Shown here: one piece after another, positions 51,907 through 64,000 of the stretch
Layout of the letters: each line of letters begins with the position of its first letter
Numbering within the stretch: the first letter of the stretch is position 1
Source: Baylisascaris procyonis
Taxonomy: Eukaryota > Nematoda > Chromadorea > Rhabditida > Ascarididae
Reading direction: 5' to 3'
Assembly (NCBI GenBank): GCA_037389465.1
Contig: JAZARR010000123.1
Location: 2,922,501-2,986,500, forward strand
Length of the DNA: 64,000 nt
Notes under the pieces: model-generated
What the model saw: the letters and a program-made list of their open reading frames with translations, nothing else
Database searches by the model: none
Told to the model about the DNA's origin: nothing
Position numbers and translations under genes: made by a program

Positions 51907-53625
51907 TTAATACAATCCGTCATCGAGGAAAGAACTCTCTTGCATTTCTGAGATCTCCTCGAATAACAAGTTTCGTAAAGTTTCACTCCTATAGTCGTTA
52001 TTAATCCACGATTTCTGCCGATTAGCTTCATGTCCAATCTGCCAATTTCTGTTAACTTTTTCCTTCCGCGAGTAGAGAGGATTCCCGCAAGGAATCAAAC
52101 TCATCCAGCGAACAATGCAGGATTGTGCCTTTCTCTTCCTAATGCTTGTACTGAAGAAACAGTATGATGCTTCTATGTTTTTCAGAGGTGATAAAGTGGT
52201 GGATAAATATTGCATAGCTGAGCAAAATTATGCAAAATTCAACTACCAAAAATTCAGGCAATAGATATTATCCAAACGAAACCTTTCTTTTGAAAATCCT
52301 AACTATGTACGCTGCGTTTTCGAAACAAAGTTTTCAAATCCTATACGACTGACATGGAGATGAGAGACATGGGAATGCCGCACCACACACATAATTGGGA
52401 AAGATACAAATGAGCAAGGGATTTGCATAAATAATCCTTATTCATTTCGGTGCTAACAAACTGCATTCCAGCTCGTTCAGCATGACAGCAAAATAAACAT
52501 CGTCAGTTATGGCTGATTGTATTTGATAGCATCAAGAATCAGGAAAATGATCACTTATGGACCTAGGACGTACAACCTTCTCAAGCAAACCGAAACTATC
52601 GATCAATCGATTAAACGGCAACATGCTATAGCAGCCAACAACCTAGTAAAATTGGCACAGTGCAACTCAACCTACATAAGACGAAAGTGATGAATTGACA
52701 CAAGAAAAGCACCTCTGTATATATTAATTGCCTGTTCGTTTTGTTGAAGAACTGCAGTGAAGTTAGGTGAATAGATCGTTACAGTTGGCGTATACATCGA
52801 TGGGAGATTAGCGTTGATTGAGTTCTGTTGACGTCGACGTCGTATCAGCGGAGCTGAAGTTTCCTTCATAACCATAACATTAGAATCCTCTTAAATGATT
52901 CGATTAAAAGAACGTCGATAATCCAAAGTCATTAATTTGAGCTTCAATAAAAGGAAAGCAAAGAGCATAAAGATCTAACTACCACTGCCTTGATCTATTC
53001 AAGAATAAAATGCTGCATCATAGCAAAACACTCTAAATATTTTGATATAGTACAATCATAGGCATATGAACGGTGATGAAAATATACTAGAAGAAGATAG
53101 GAGAATGCGAACCGAGTAGGATTCATCGGTTATCTGATTGAAACATTTCTCTTTAGGATTATTACAAGCTGATCAGCTACTATTTTCGAGTCGACTTTTT
53201 GGCTGTAATGAAGAATTAGTTCTATACAATAGCAAATCCGTTCGTAGATGCTCGCTGCCTCAACGAATCTTCCATCATTACCGAAAATCAATCCCCACTC
53301 GAAGAAGAATATGTTAGATATTGGGGTCATAAAATGAACCAGTCCTCTGTACTCGAAACATGTGAAAGGTTACATGTTTGAAAGAATCGAAATTTGCAAA
53401 AATCAAAAAAACTCTACTCTACAACAATTCATCGCTATATAATGTGATTTTCAAAGTGTTGAGCGTAATCTGAAGAACATTTTCGTTACATATCGCTGAA
53501 AATGAGTGTCACATAAAATAGATGCACTTATTTCAACTAGAGTTACATCTACGTTCACTTACCTCTTCGTGTGAAAAGCATGATTGGTGAGTTCGAAATG
53601 GAATGGTTGCACATTGCAGATACAT
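51907..53625 (-). CDS. Unrecognised five-exon gene, 229 aa, possible MIT-like helical N terminus
   Basis: Exons in transcript order: 53563-53625, 53145-53297, 52713-52887, 52458-52512 and 51907-52150. They sum to 690 nt with every junction in phase and end in TAA. The first donor is an excellent GTAAGT. The second exon reads FGNDGRFVEAASIYERICYC and continues to LVIILKRN, three helices spaced like a MIT or TPR-like bundle. A basic RRRRQQN patch and the acidic C terminus EEISEMQESSFLDDG follow. There is no signal peptide or membrane segment, so it is probably intracellular. The 55-base fourth exon was needed to reconcile phases (1 in, 2 out) and uses CAATCAG and GTTAGC sites. Exon 2 and 3 acceptors end in GAG. 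I do not recognise the family; the MIT resemblance is weak. Exons upstream of 53625 cannot be excluded. Confidence 0.55.
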
Positions 53626-53864
53626 TGCAGATCGTGAAGTGCTTCGTCGGTTTTTCAACGTTGCTCCCGAACATTATCGGTTCAGCATAAAACTGCAGAT
53701 TCCCTCATAAATTCATAACATCAAACGCAATTTACTATTAAAAATTGGGAATTAATTTCAGCGTTGAATTGTTCAACGATAGACAGTCATCCACGAACTA
53801 ATACATGCAACGGCTGAGAGTGCGATGACGAGCAATAACAGATACAGAATCATGCAAGAGCATG

Positions 53865-53881
53865 TATATATATATATATAA
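53865..53881. repeat. Short (TA)n microsatellite
   Basis: An uninterrupted TA run of about 17 bases in the intergenic gap between the 229-aa gene and the DOMON gene. Confidence 0.8.
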
Positions 53882-54011
53882 AATGATGCTGCTATTATGT
53901 GTTCGCTATAAAAATGAATTATTTAAACGAGAAGAGCGTGTCTCGCCTGAAATGCTAATGGAAAATTCGCAACAAAGCATAATAATAATATGAACAATAA
54001 GCCGCAAGATG

Positions 54012-56646
54012 TTATAAACGGCTCGCATACCATCCAAACTGAACAAATAGCCACATCAGTGCTGAAGTGCTCATTTGGCGATAGGAGTCGAGAAAAACTC
54101 CCTCGTATATCTGAAGCTTTGCCTCGAGGGAGTTTCTGACCTTCGTATTGTGCCTGTTGTCTGTTTGCCGCAAACTCTCTTCCCTCCTAGATAATTGTGA
54201 ATAATTTTATTGCAAAATTTTGAAGATCAAATGTTCAGGCCTTGATATTTACATTAGCTAAACATCTACTCAATGTGAAACAAACTTTAGCTCACTTCAA
54301 CTTTAGAACTCTTTACTTTAATATTTTCGAAATTTTCGAACGCAGAAAATAACCTATTTATTCGTGCACATAAAATTTATTTCCCAAATGTGATTTAATA
54401 TGCATTCATCATAAAAATTAGCCATCATATAGTTCGAAAATATAGCCGAATGAAAGTTATTGCCGAAATTTATTTGCATTTGAAATTTCATACGATCTGG
54501 TGAAATTATTCAATTGTTCACTTCAGTAGCATCACTCAAATCTAGGGATATCATCACATCGGAAATGAATTTTGAATATAATTGAGTTTAAGGCATTTTC
54601 ATTTAATTTTTTAACGTTTAAGTTAGAGGAGAAAATTTCATAGCAATATCGGCTTACTCATAGAATAATAAAAAAACTAGTTTTTACTCCATTTACTCTA
54701 ATGAATTGAACAGTCGAATTTGTTATTGTAAGATAAACAGAACGTATTCGAATCGTCTGCTATTATAACGGAAACGTTCATGTAAATAGATACATTCGGA
54801 ATTGCTAAGAATGCACAGCGATGCTAACTAGCTGAATACCACACACTGTAAACAATGAGGGGAACGTCACGTTGCTGAGCACACATCAAATAATCCACAA
54901 CAATATTCTCATCTTAAATAAAATACCTCTAAGTTGAAAATCCTCATCGACAGATATCCGTTAATCTGTGAAAGCATAACGATATCAGTGCGATCACTCG
55001 ACGAAGACTGCAAAAAAAAAAAAAAAAAAATTCACATCGATTCATTTTTATTCTACGAGTGAAATCTTGATGAAGTAAAGCAAAAGAGGATATACGAGTG
55101 TAATCTTAATCGAAAGCTCTCGTAATGAGTGTGAAAATATAAAAAGAAATTTTCAAAAATCGTTGGACAAAGTAGTTCATTATATGCTCACATGTGATCG
55201 CAGATATTAATTAGTGATAAAAATGAACATTGGCGCTTCACTTCTAGTGGAAAAAATGAACAAGATGAGCTTAATGTTACCAAAAAATATATGCATTAGA
55301 AATGAAAGCGCAGAAGCGTATTAACTGCTCATCACCTTATAGATGCTACTCACTTATAATTTGCTACCACTTTTTATTTACTGTCAGTGGCGATCTATTT
55401 TGATAAATAAATAGCAAAAACAATGTGAAAGATAATATGGGACAAAAAAAGCGATCAGGAAAAAATGAAAGATTTGCAGAGATATAAAGCAATCGAATTT
55501 GATGGCAACAGAAGAGGTGAAAACTTCCTTGTGTTCCCCGATCACTGATGCAAGAGGAAAGCGAGATTTCTTGAGTTGTTCATAATTTTTTTCCTGATGC
55601 AACAGTGTCCACAAAACTTTTCTGATGGGAATCAAGTAATATGTATACACCCGTTAGAGATAATTCCGACGGCCACCTTTTACGTCTTGAAGAAGATCGG
55701 AAACTATAAATGCACTGTGCTGCTTCTTAACGCATCTCTCGACTTCTCATGAGTTTTATGTGTGAGGGAAGCTAATAACCTACTGAAGCATTTGCAAATC
55801 CAACACCGATCCAGAAATCGTCGAATGGCGCATTAGCCAAACTAATGTCCATCTTTAGTATCCCATCTTCAACCGTCCAATTTGCCGAGAAACCATTTGC
55901 ACTATTGAATTCACATCCTTCTAATGCTTGTGGGTTCGCAATCGCAAGCATGCAACCTATAAGGAACAGGTTGGAAGGTAAATAGGTTTAAAGGTACAGT
56001 CACATAAGAAGTTAGGCGATGAGATAACCGTAATGCAAATTTGTGCTTGAAAAAGCCAAAGGTCGTGATTCCTGAAAAATCGTCTCGCAAAAAGTTCGAC
56101 TTTGTAAGTAACTGATAAACTGTGCAGTTGGCACTTCGTTAAATAAAGGAGCGAAAGAAGGCGCATTTGGAAAGATTTGCTGGAAAAGGTGAAAGAATAA
56201 AAGCTTTTGTGGTACCAGTCATTACGCTTGCGAGCCTCATAACTTCTTAGAAAATGGCAAAATCGGGCAATAACACATTTACTTTAAGCCGAACCGCCTA
56301 ATTATGCAAGACTCCAAAAAATCACTCATTTTAAGACCCGGTTGGTCCAAAAATGTGGCTTGATCGGTTGTGAGATATTTGCGGTTTTTATAGGCATTTT
56401 AAGTGCGTAGAGCTCCGTTTGAACCTAATAGATCAACTTGGAAAGTGATTAGCGCGTCGCCTATGGCGTAGATTATAGCCACAGAATCTCGCAACTTCGA
56501 TCCAGTGCTACTCCATTTGGATGTATCGGTGCAACAAGTGATTGACGATTGAAAACGATGACAGCAAGACTGAAAAGAACAAAATACGATATGAGAATAT
56601 TAAAAAACTCACCTGCGAAAACGAGCAACACATGAAGATTGTTCAT
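54012..56646 (-). CDS. Secreted DOMON-domain protein, 5 exons, 165 aa
   Basis: Exons in transcript order: 56613-56646, 55784-55956, 54927-55007, 54840-54874 and 54012-54186. They sum to 498 nt with all phases closed and end in TAA. Residues 1-18 (MNNLHVLLVFAGCMLAIA) are a signal peptide. The rest is a DOMON-type beta-sandwich: Cys26 begins CEFNSANGFSANWTVEDG, then LKMDISLANAPFDDFWIGVG followed by FANAS, then TDIVMLSQINGYLSMRIF, and finally the strand-like SLEAKLQIYEGVF and ALMWLFVQFGW. DOMON domains bind haem or sugars and occur in dopamine beta-hydroxylase and many small secreted nematode proteins. Here the domain stands alone, so an extracellular ligand-binding role is inferred. Exon 1 donor is GTGAGT. 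Exon 3 is preceded by 19 T and GCAG. A donor-like GTATGC in the last exon leaves open a longer C terminus. Confidence 0.8.
54095..54135. repeat. Perfect 11-bp inverted repeat inside the DOMON last exon
   Basis: AAACTCCCTCG at 54095-54105 pairs exactly with CGAGGGAGTTT at 54125-54135 across a 19-base loop. It lies within coding sequence, so the mRNA could fold into a GC-containing hairpin at this place. Confidence 0.75.
55012..55030 (+). repeat. A19 homopolymer, polypyrimidine tract of DOMON exon 3
   Basis: Nineteen A on the + strand are nineteen T on the coding strand, directly before GCAG and exon 3 of the DOMON gene. It therefore acts as an unusually long poly-U tract for 3' splice-site recognition. 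Confidence 0.8.
56440..56535 (+). repeat. tRNA-like block, possible SINE relic
   Basis: The segment around GATTAGCGCGTCGCCTATGG resembles a tRNA D-arm/A-box, and about 50 bases on AACTTCGATCCAGT resembles a T-arm/B-box (TTCGATCC). An intact cloverleaf does not form by eye. A degraded tRNA-derived element is the simplest reading. It lies in the region just left of DOMON exon 1, inside the first intron. Confidence 0.3.
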
Positions 56647-57979
56647 AATTGAATGATGAGTAAGGAGGCAATAAGCAGCATATAGCCGGTTTGTAAGAGA
56701 CTCTTAGCAAATATGCTTTTGCAAACAAACTCCTATGAATCCACTTTGTAGACGGATATTCAGCCTCAACTATCTCCTTGTTACAAATTTACGTGGGATG
56801 AATATATCACCCATCTATTTGGCATTTTATTTGTTGAAGGACATTATGGAGAACGATGTAACCATCACTTAGATGTCACCTATTTCCATTTGTGTTGGAA
56901 GCAACAAGATAAGCATTTCGTTTCTCTGTTAGGCTTCTGCCATGCTTCAGCTTGCTTACATCTTCTCGGGACTGTTTAAATGGCCTGGGTTTGAATTTAG
57001 TGCCTGAGAGAAGTTGGAAAATTGTAATAGTGTTATGGAATGCTCGGCAAATACCGATCGAATGAGTAATCCATTTAGTTCTGAGGTGAGGTGTTCTACA
57101 ATACGACATGAAGTGGATTATGCAACGGTACGATGGCTAAAATTTACCGTACTGCAAATAAAGCACGGTGTAGTGGTTTTTCAATGGGAATTAGGTGAAC
57201 AATTGCACTAGCAAACATCTTATTTATTATCGATTACTGGTCGGAACTATACAGTAAACTTAGTAGTTCGAAGCCACTAAAATTCCAGGCATCCTTCGAC
57301 AGCTCCCTCTCGTTTCAAAAGTTTGATAAGATCCCGATTTGCCACTCGAAAGATCATACTCCAAATGCAATTGTCACATAGATTCAGATTTCCCGCTTTC
57401 AGTTCAACAGTTTAGAACTAGATCTACCTCGACCTTAACCTTTCTCATTGAACCGAGTAGTCGAATAATTGTCGAACGATAGAGTCACAAAGTGCAAAAG
57501 TGTAGAGGTTGCGGTGTTGAGGTTTCGAGGAACTCACGGAGGTTTTCCTCTTTGAGGTTCAGAATTAAAAAATTCATCTAATTCACTCAGCAAAATTTAT
57601 CGGTGATTAAAACGATTCACTTTGGCTAATTTGTTTAAACATTTAAAATTCAACTTTTATAACATAATATGCTTCAATGTAATTTTCTATTTCTTTTAAC
57701 GACCTCTTTAGAAGTTTTTATTTTATATCATTATCCACGTGTTCGTCGATATATTCATAGTTGTCGTTCGAATTGACTTGTTGTCTTCACATTTTTCTTT
57801 TCTTTTTTGTTAAGTTGATGTGATGGCTATCCTTGCAGTGACGAACAGAGAACTTCTTTTAATGAGCACTTCGAAGTATCCTTCATTTTTCGTTTTTGCG
57901 TTCGTCCTCCTCCTTGATTAGCGTAAATGATGAATCACTCCACAAATTTGCACGAGTTGTTTCGCTTCACGATGATTCC

Positions 57980-58014
<35 letters not shown>

Positions 58015-61000
58015 AAGAGAGGGAGGGAGAGAGAAAGAAAGAAACTGAAAGGATAAAGGAGAGAGAAAGAACAAACATCAAATCGGCTGCTTTAGAATCA
58101 ATACCAAAGTAACGACAAGTTTTTCATCTTTTTCGATTCACTTCTTTGAAACGCATTTACATTGAATATTCATTGAGACCGGTTAGGCGGTGCATGCATG
58201 CATAAGATATTTGCATGTGAAAGTGCAGCATGAAGTTGCATTCTTGAAATGCGATAGTCATTCTATTTCGCTAACAATCTTTAATATGCGTGCGCTTCAA
58301 CTTCAATGAATGAAGAAATTTTATTTCACCGTCTTTTCTTTTTACATTATTTCTATACACTTTTTGCAAAAATTCACTTTGAAAGGTGCACGATATGAGC
58401 GTGGTGACGGTGCCATTTTAATGTGTATGTGTGTGTCTGCCTGTCTGCTTCTTCGTTTGTCGGCCCAGCAATTTCACGCCGAAAACTATTGGAGTCCCAA
58501 TTATGAAAATAGATCGGCATAGTCAGCACCACAGGAATTGTTGTATCAGCTTTTAAAATGGTCTTAGAATCTCCAAAAGTTTATCTTCTCAAATAGACAA
58601 TGAGATTTACATACATTTTGCGATGGATTATTCGTATGCGAGCGTTCGGTTGAAAGAAAGTTGGAACATTGAGTTGACATCTTATGTTTCAGTCAACTTG
58701 GTCGCATACGCAGGTACTATATAAAAGATTCTCTGCTTGAAGAATAAGCGACTGGTAAAAATGCATGTAGATTTTTCTCCCTCCAAATATCTGCAGCTTT
58801 TTCAGATCTAAAGATGAACAATACAGTCTTGCAAGGAAATTATTATCGAACAAAGATGGCATCAAATTTCCGCTCAACTCTTTCACAATTTCAATAATAT
58901 TGCATTGCTTCTTTAATCACAACAATCGAGCAGTTTATTGTTGAAAATATGACATTTGCATGTATCGTTCGAGCCAAAAAAAGATAAACACTTTTGAAAG
59001 CAATGGGAGGGGCTTCATGTGAAATGACATCAACGAGCTATTCTCTCAAATGTACTTCGCATAAGCCAAAAAAAAAACAAAACAAAACGAAGCACATCTT
59101 TGTTCTTAGCGGAAATGTGCTATTCAAGAAAGTGAAATGAGCCTATTTATTCCTTTTTGAAGTTTCAACATTCATCTGATGACCTCCACTAATGAGTAAT
59201 AAAGAATATAAAATATCGGGCGCAGAATATTTTTGAAAAAAATATCTTCATTGATGCAAAAGTGAAATAAATCAAGTGAGGAAAAAGTGGGTTTCTAAAA
59301 CTGTAAGTTTTTTATAGATTATACAGTGGAGAAGATTGAAAAAAGTTGGAATATTAAAAAACGAAAGTGCATTGAAATATGGGAAATAACAAAGCGAAAA
59401 TTTTGTTTATCAAATGAAAGAACACTTTTTTAGGTGAAAAATCTCTCATCACATATGTTTCATTTAATGCAATTCGATTTAAGAAAGTCAAGTGGAAATT
59501 TTTCCCTAAATTTTTGCAAAAAGATTCAAAAATTCCTCTCAAAAATGAAGCATCTTTGAGAGGAATATTTTATTCAGTTTATTAATTTTTACTTCAAGAA
59601 TCCATCTGATTGAATGAATATTTCGACCATATAGAAGAACGTTGACAACATCGAAATTCATATGAAAGATAAAATTTATTTTAATTATAACATTAAAGGT
59701 GAATAATATTCATTCACAAATGCACTTTAAATAGAATTCTTTAAAAAATTAAACTTTACCTCCGAAAAGAAATCGTCTCGTTAACCAAATACTCAATCTA
59801 AAATCAAATTTTTTCGAGCAGATAAAATATTTTGATAGCGGAAATTACTGTCGCATAAAATTATCAAATGAAAAATGGGATTAGAACTGAACGTCAATGC
59901 TATCAATACTGTTAAGAAAGTTTTGAATTAAATATCTAAGCATATCACGCAATAGAGCAGCAACAATATTTTGCGTGATCGAGTTTACAGATCAAAAAAA
60001 GAAGAATTGTTTAAGGCAAACATTTGCACAACTTTCCTCAAAGATTTAATGTTATTTCCATACGCAGATAGACCGTATAGAGCGAAGAGAATGGATTTCT
60101 CTATGGCATGCATGGCAACAGCAAAAAATAGCATATAGCCAGCAATGGGTTCATATTACAATAGACGGTGAGTTGAGGTTTTCACGATAAGCCAAAGAAG
60201 TATCATGAAATTGTTGTGAACGTTTGATAATCCCGTCTTCCGGCTTATAGAAACAAGCTGCAATTGTTTGCCGTTTTTTTTTGAGGGGGAGGGGAGGAAA
60301 TTTATTCATTAACATATTGAAGAAATGAAAGGACAAGCATTTTATACGATCGTTACAATAAAGAGCTTTTGAAAGCATCAAATATAATTGATTGTATTTT
60401 TCTTTGCCTAAACAAAATCCTTAGTGCAATTCGCTAAGAACTGCAATTTAACTAGTTAATAGACATCAATAAAACTCTCTCTGGAAAGCATATCGCTCAA
60501 TCTTTAACTATTTCATCATTCATTCATTCGTAATCCTGAAAAAGTTTACAACAGCGATGTTCATTTGGCATTAGGGATAAATCCGTCCAATTTTAGCTTA
60601 TCTGCTAAGATAAGTCTGATCGAGATTGCTTAGCTATAGATGTAGATCTATATTGTTGACTATGCTGAGGTAGAATTGGATTGAGTTTTTGAGTTGCAGC
60701 TTTTTCATCTTATCAAGGCACTCATCAGCATATGTATTATCTATATGCTGGTTTAATCGCTATGTGCTTTATATGTATATCATTGATGAACACTTTAATG
60801 GCAGTGGAACAATTTGGAGGATTAAATTTTCTAAGTTGAAGAATCAATAACAAATTTTTAAGGTATCTCGGAAGTGATCCTATCATTCATCAATGATTTA
60901 TGAATAATAGAAACCTTTTTACTACGACCAATCACCAAAATTCGGAACTATACCTGTAATTCATTTCTTTTGCTCTTGCTTTCGCAATTATGAATGATAT

Positions 61001-64000
61001 GCCAATATACACATATCTTTTTAGATAAAGAAAACTGATAAACATAATGATGGGCTTATAGCAAGCAGAATTTATTGAGAACAAATAGCGACTTTTCATT
61101 GTGCATAAAAAGTGGGATCAGCATCTGACATTCCTTCATTATAGCTTCCTCAACCATGGGAACATTCAATACCTTCTCTAACCCTTCTTATTGAAGCGAA
61201 GAGAAGCCGTATTTAACTATTCGCCTTTCATTAGATCATTCCTGTGATCTATCGCCGGAAGAATCGGTTCGTGTCATCCTTGCATGTGCCTACTTCCGTC
61301 AGTAGCTCATACCTGGTAGTAGGGAATGACAAAAAGTCATCAATAAATAACCTTCCCTGAACACATCGCTGACTGCTTTATTCTGAGATATTCCATGTAA
61401 TTCACTTCTTTCTATTCGCAGAATATATGCCAAACTCTGCAAGTAAAATTCAAGTTTTTATTTGACCTTAGAAGAGGGGATTCCAAGGCTGAGCAAGTTA
61501 TCCCCCTTCCTCATCGATAGCCGATCCGAGAAGGCGAAGAGGATCTCGTGTCTGTTAATCTTCCTCTTTCATCTTTCTTTCTGTCGTAATGGCAGCCCTG
61601 ACAGTAATTGTGATCGAAGATCAAAGGAAACAAGTCGAGACTGGTTGGAACTATAAGCTTCTCTGCTTTCTGCACGCTTCACCAACCAGTCCCATAGGTT
61701 GTTGGCAAAGATGAAAAAAAGTGAATAATGATTTCATGTAGAAAGACACGCACTCATGAATATAACAGGACACCTTGACGAATGCAAAGTTGCAAAAATG
61801 CAAAGAAAGAAGTCAAAGATGAATGGAAACTGAAACAGAGTCTGCATTCTGCTCCACTGAACAAGCACTTCCATGAGTAGTTGGCCAATACTGGGCTACA
61901 AACACCTCAACGGTACTTGGGGAATACGAAAAAATGTGGGTCGAAATTCACTTGTCGAACAGTCTTCACCTATTTGTTAAAGCGTACCAACGACGCATTC
62001 CAATTTTATGCTTGAAGTTGAACATTTTCAGCAGCTTATTTCAGCGTCAAACAGGAAGCCTAAATGAATCCGCGCATCCGAGGAGTTATGACTCTGCAAT
62101 GGCTTCTCGGATATAGGCATCAGTTTGTCCGATGAATATAATACTATCAGAGTCATATATCATTCGCTGTCTCAAAAAGCCGCTGCTGTTTTGCTTCTAT
62201 GAGTACATTTTTGAAAATGTTTTGACAGTCTGAAGAATATAAGTGTTAGCAATAGTTGAACATGGTCATCTTATTTTTAGTCCGCAGATTCATCGAGTCG
62301 GTGAATGACGTTTCATGAGCCTTCTAAAACTGCACCAGTTAGTCCGCATGGAGCTATCTTCGAAGATTGTGGCTTTAAAAAAATGCAAAAATGAAGCGTT
62401 ATGCTGATCATACAAGTCGTATTTCCATCCCATATCGTCTCTGTTTGCCATTTTAGCCTCACATTAAATCCCTCCTTAGCCGGTAAGGCGTACTTTCGTT
62501 TGAGTGCGTGAATTACATAGATCCGCTTCAGAAGTAGCTCCTCCCTCCCTCGATATAAGACACCTCTCTTTGTAGCATCAACGCTATAACAAATCGCGCA
62601 TTTCTATATCTGTGGCCTCTTGTGTCATCTTTTTGTATGTTTTTTCAACGTTTTTATGCATCAACTGTGCTTAAGGCATGCATTCCTATTTTGCTATCTT
62701 TTTTTTTTTTACTTTCTTTTCCAAAGCGATTGTGTTGAAAATGTCCGTCATCTCATAAAAGAACATCTCGTAATAAACGTCTATAATTCTATCCACTCAT
62801 TCCTACCTCGCATCTTTTCAACGCGAAATTCCCTGGTGATCGTTGTGTAATTCCCAAACTGAATGTACACATTCTAATGTGCTCGAGCGTTAGTTGCACC
62901 GGCATGTTTTTTTTTTTTTCAACAACGTCCACTTTTTTCTAGCGATTGTGCAGTAAGCCCTCAGGAGTGACCAGCCGTCTCTCTTTCTCAGTCACTTTGC
63001 ATCAACCCATCCTGCCCCCACATCATAGAAAAAAGCACTGTAACGTCGAATATGCATGAGAAGCTAAGTGCAGAAAACGATTTTTTCTTTTAAAATACAG
63101 CTAGAGCTATTAAAGATCAACCGTTCACTCATTGTTGCTTGTCCTGTCGTCGTCACTTTCCACTCTTCCGACGAAGGGACATGCTAGTTTTAAATCAGCC
63201 TGCAATACACAAGATGAGCAAAATTCTACATTCAAAAGCATTCAGATAAATTCGAAAGCATTTGAATAAGTACGGAATATTGAAATAGCAACTCCGGATT
63301 ACATTAAACGATTCAGCAACGACGAATCTATAGGAAGTATTCGGATTTCAGGTTCACATCTCTCATCTCTTCATAAAATCGTTGAATGCAAGTTGGTGAA
63401 TTAAAGTAAAACGCTCTAAATCAATTTTTTATGTTTTATGTTGCATTTTGAAATGAGGCACTAATATATTTAAAGCATTTGTTTACTGAAATTCATCGAG
63501 AAAAAAAATTTTTCAGAGCGAAATGAAGCGAGAGTCTCTCAACTAATTGCATAGCACTTTCTTATTAGTGTGTGAATGCATCGTCGTTGATTTATCACAG
63601 AAGAATTTCCGAGAAGTCTTTTCCTTGAAATACACCACAATATTGCACATCAAATTCATTTCAACGATTGAAGAATCTGAAGAGTTGAAAAAAACTTCAA
63701 ATTTGATCGCATTAGAATATGATGAGCACAATCAATTAGCACTTTTTTTTATTTGTTACTTAATAAGGGTTTTGCTGTCGAATTTTCCTCCCAAAACTTC
63801 CTCTTAAACCGCAATTACAAATGAAAAGCAGAAATCTTTTATTTTTTTTGAACAACCGAGGCATCTCAATGAATTTACTAACGCTCAGCAGGGAGATTAA
63901 GGTCGCTTCAATTGATCGCTCTGTAAAGGTACCTAGAAACTTAAAAATAACACCATATATAATGGGCAAGGAATCAGGCCATAAGCAAATTTAACTGAGT
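56647..64000. other. Right-hand intergenic region
   Basis: No gene is supported over 7.3 kb. It holds a homopurine microsatellite (57982-58044), several A/T homopolymers, and short coding-like pieces at 61200-61700 and 61920-62120 (+ strand; for example an open frame ending SYDSAMASRI) in slightly GC-richer DNA. None has a recognised domain or a consistent splice partner, and they look like decayed repeats or isolated exons. Confidence 0.45.
57982..58044 (+). repeat. Homopurine (GA)n microsatellite
   Basis: Pure GA from 57982 to 58010 continues as uninterrupted purines to 58044 (63 bases with no pyrimidine on the + strand) and then as a purine-rich tail to about 58070. Such tracts can form triplex DNA and are length-variable. 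Confidence 0.9.

Noticed and set aside
53573..54186. Fusion of the DOMON gene with the 229-aa gene into one transcript
   Set aside because: A phase-compatible GTATGC donor and AAG acceptor exist, but the DOMON domain is complete before its TAA and the second protein has its own ATG. Kept as two genes, though not excluded.
61462..62116. Possible mariner-like transposase pieces
   Set aside because: A few residues resemble transposase helices, but no catalytic motif, terminal inverted repeat or continuous frame is seen.
1..64000. CRISPR arrays, bacterial operons, integrated viral genes
   Set aside because: No regularly spaced repeats, no ribosome-binding-site-led polycistronic frames and no viral replication or capsid motifs were seen. 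The intron-rich genes are plainly eukaryotic.

Overview
The window reads as nuclear DNA of a nematode, most likely a chromadorean and possibly a parasitic species. It is AT-rich. Genes are split into short exons, introns run from tens of bases to a few kilobases, and 3' splice sites often end in TTTCAG. The clearest proteins, a PAPL-type purple acid phosphatase and a tau-tubulin-kinase-like CK1 kinase, are of kinds that are expanded in nematodes. The species cannot be named from sequence alone. I see no bacterial operon, CRISPR array or virus.

Left part (1-12315): about 4 kb without a supportable gene, then a complete 11-exon purple acid phosphatase on the + strand (3997-12315, 487 aa, all metal-ligand motifs present).

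Middle (12316-33255): 5.5 kb of intergenic DNA with a decayed, GC-richer block at 15.8-16.4 kb. Next is a complete 8-exon TTBK/CK1-like kinase on the - strand (17786-23790, 327 aa). After 6 kb of mostly empty DNA comes a - strand gene that looks like a type I membrane glycoprotein with a short PLPSY-containing tail (30118-33255); one of its splice junctions does not close.

Right-middle (33256-44396): several weaker candidates on the - strand (36339-36972, 38650-39362, 41321-41593) and one on the + strand (41812-42081), with GC-richer blocks that look like relics of repeats.

Right (44397-56646): a + strand SH2-domain gene without a recognisable kinase domain (44397-50268), an unrecognised 229-aa five-exon gene on the - strand (51907-53625), and a secreted DOMON-domain protein of five exons on the - strand (54012-56646). 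From 56647 to 64000 I find no gene I can defend, only a tRNA-like block nearby, a homopurine microsatellite and short open frames.

Exon models were built by hand from splice signals, reading-frame phase and protein similarity. Where a model closes to an exact multiple of three I say so. The genes do not form an obvious pathway. Secreted or membrane functions (phosphatase, DOMON protein, membrane glycoprotein) sit beside signalling proteins (kinase, SH2 protein).
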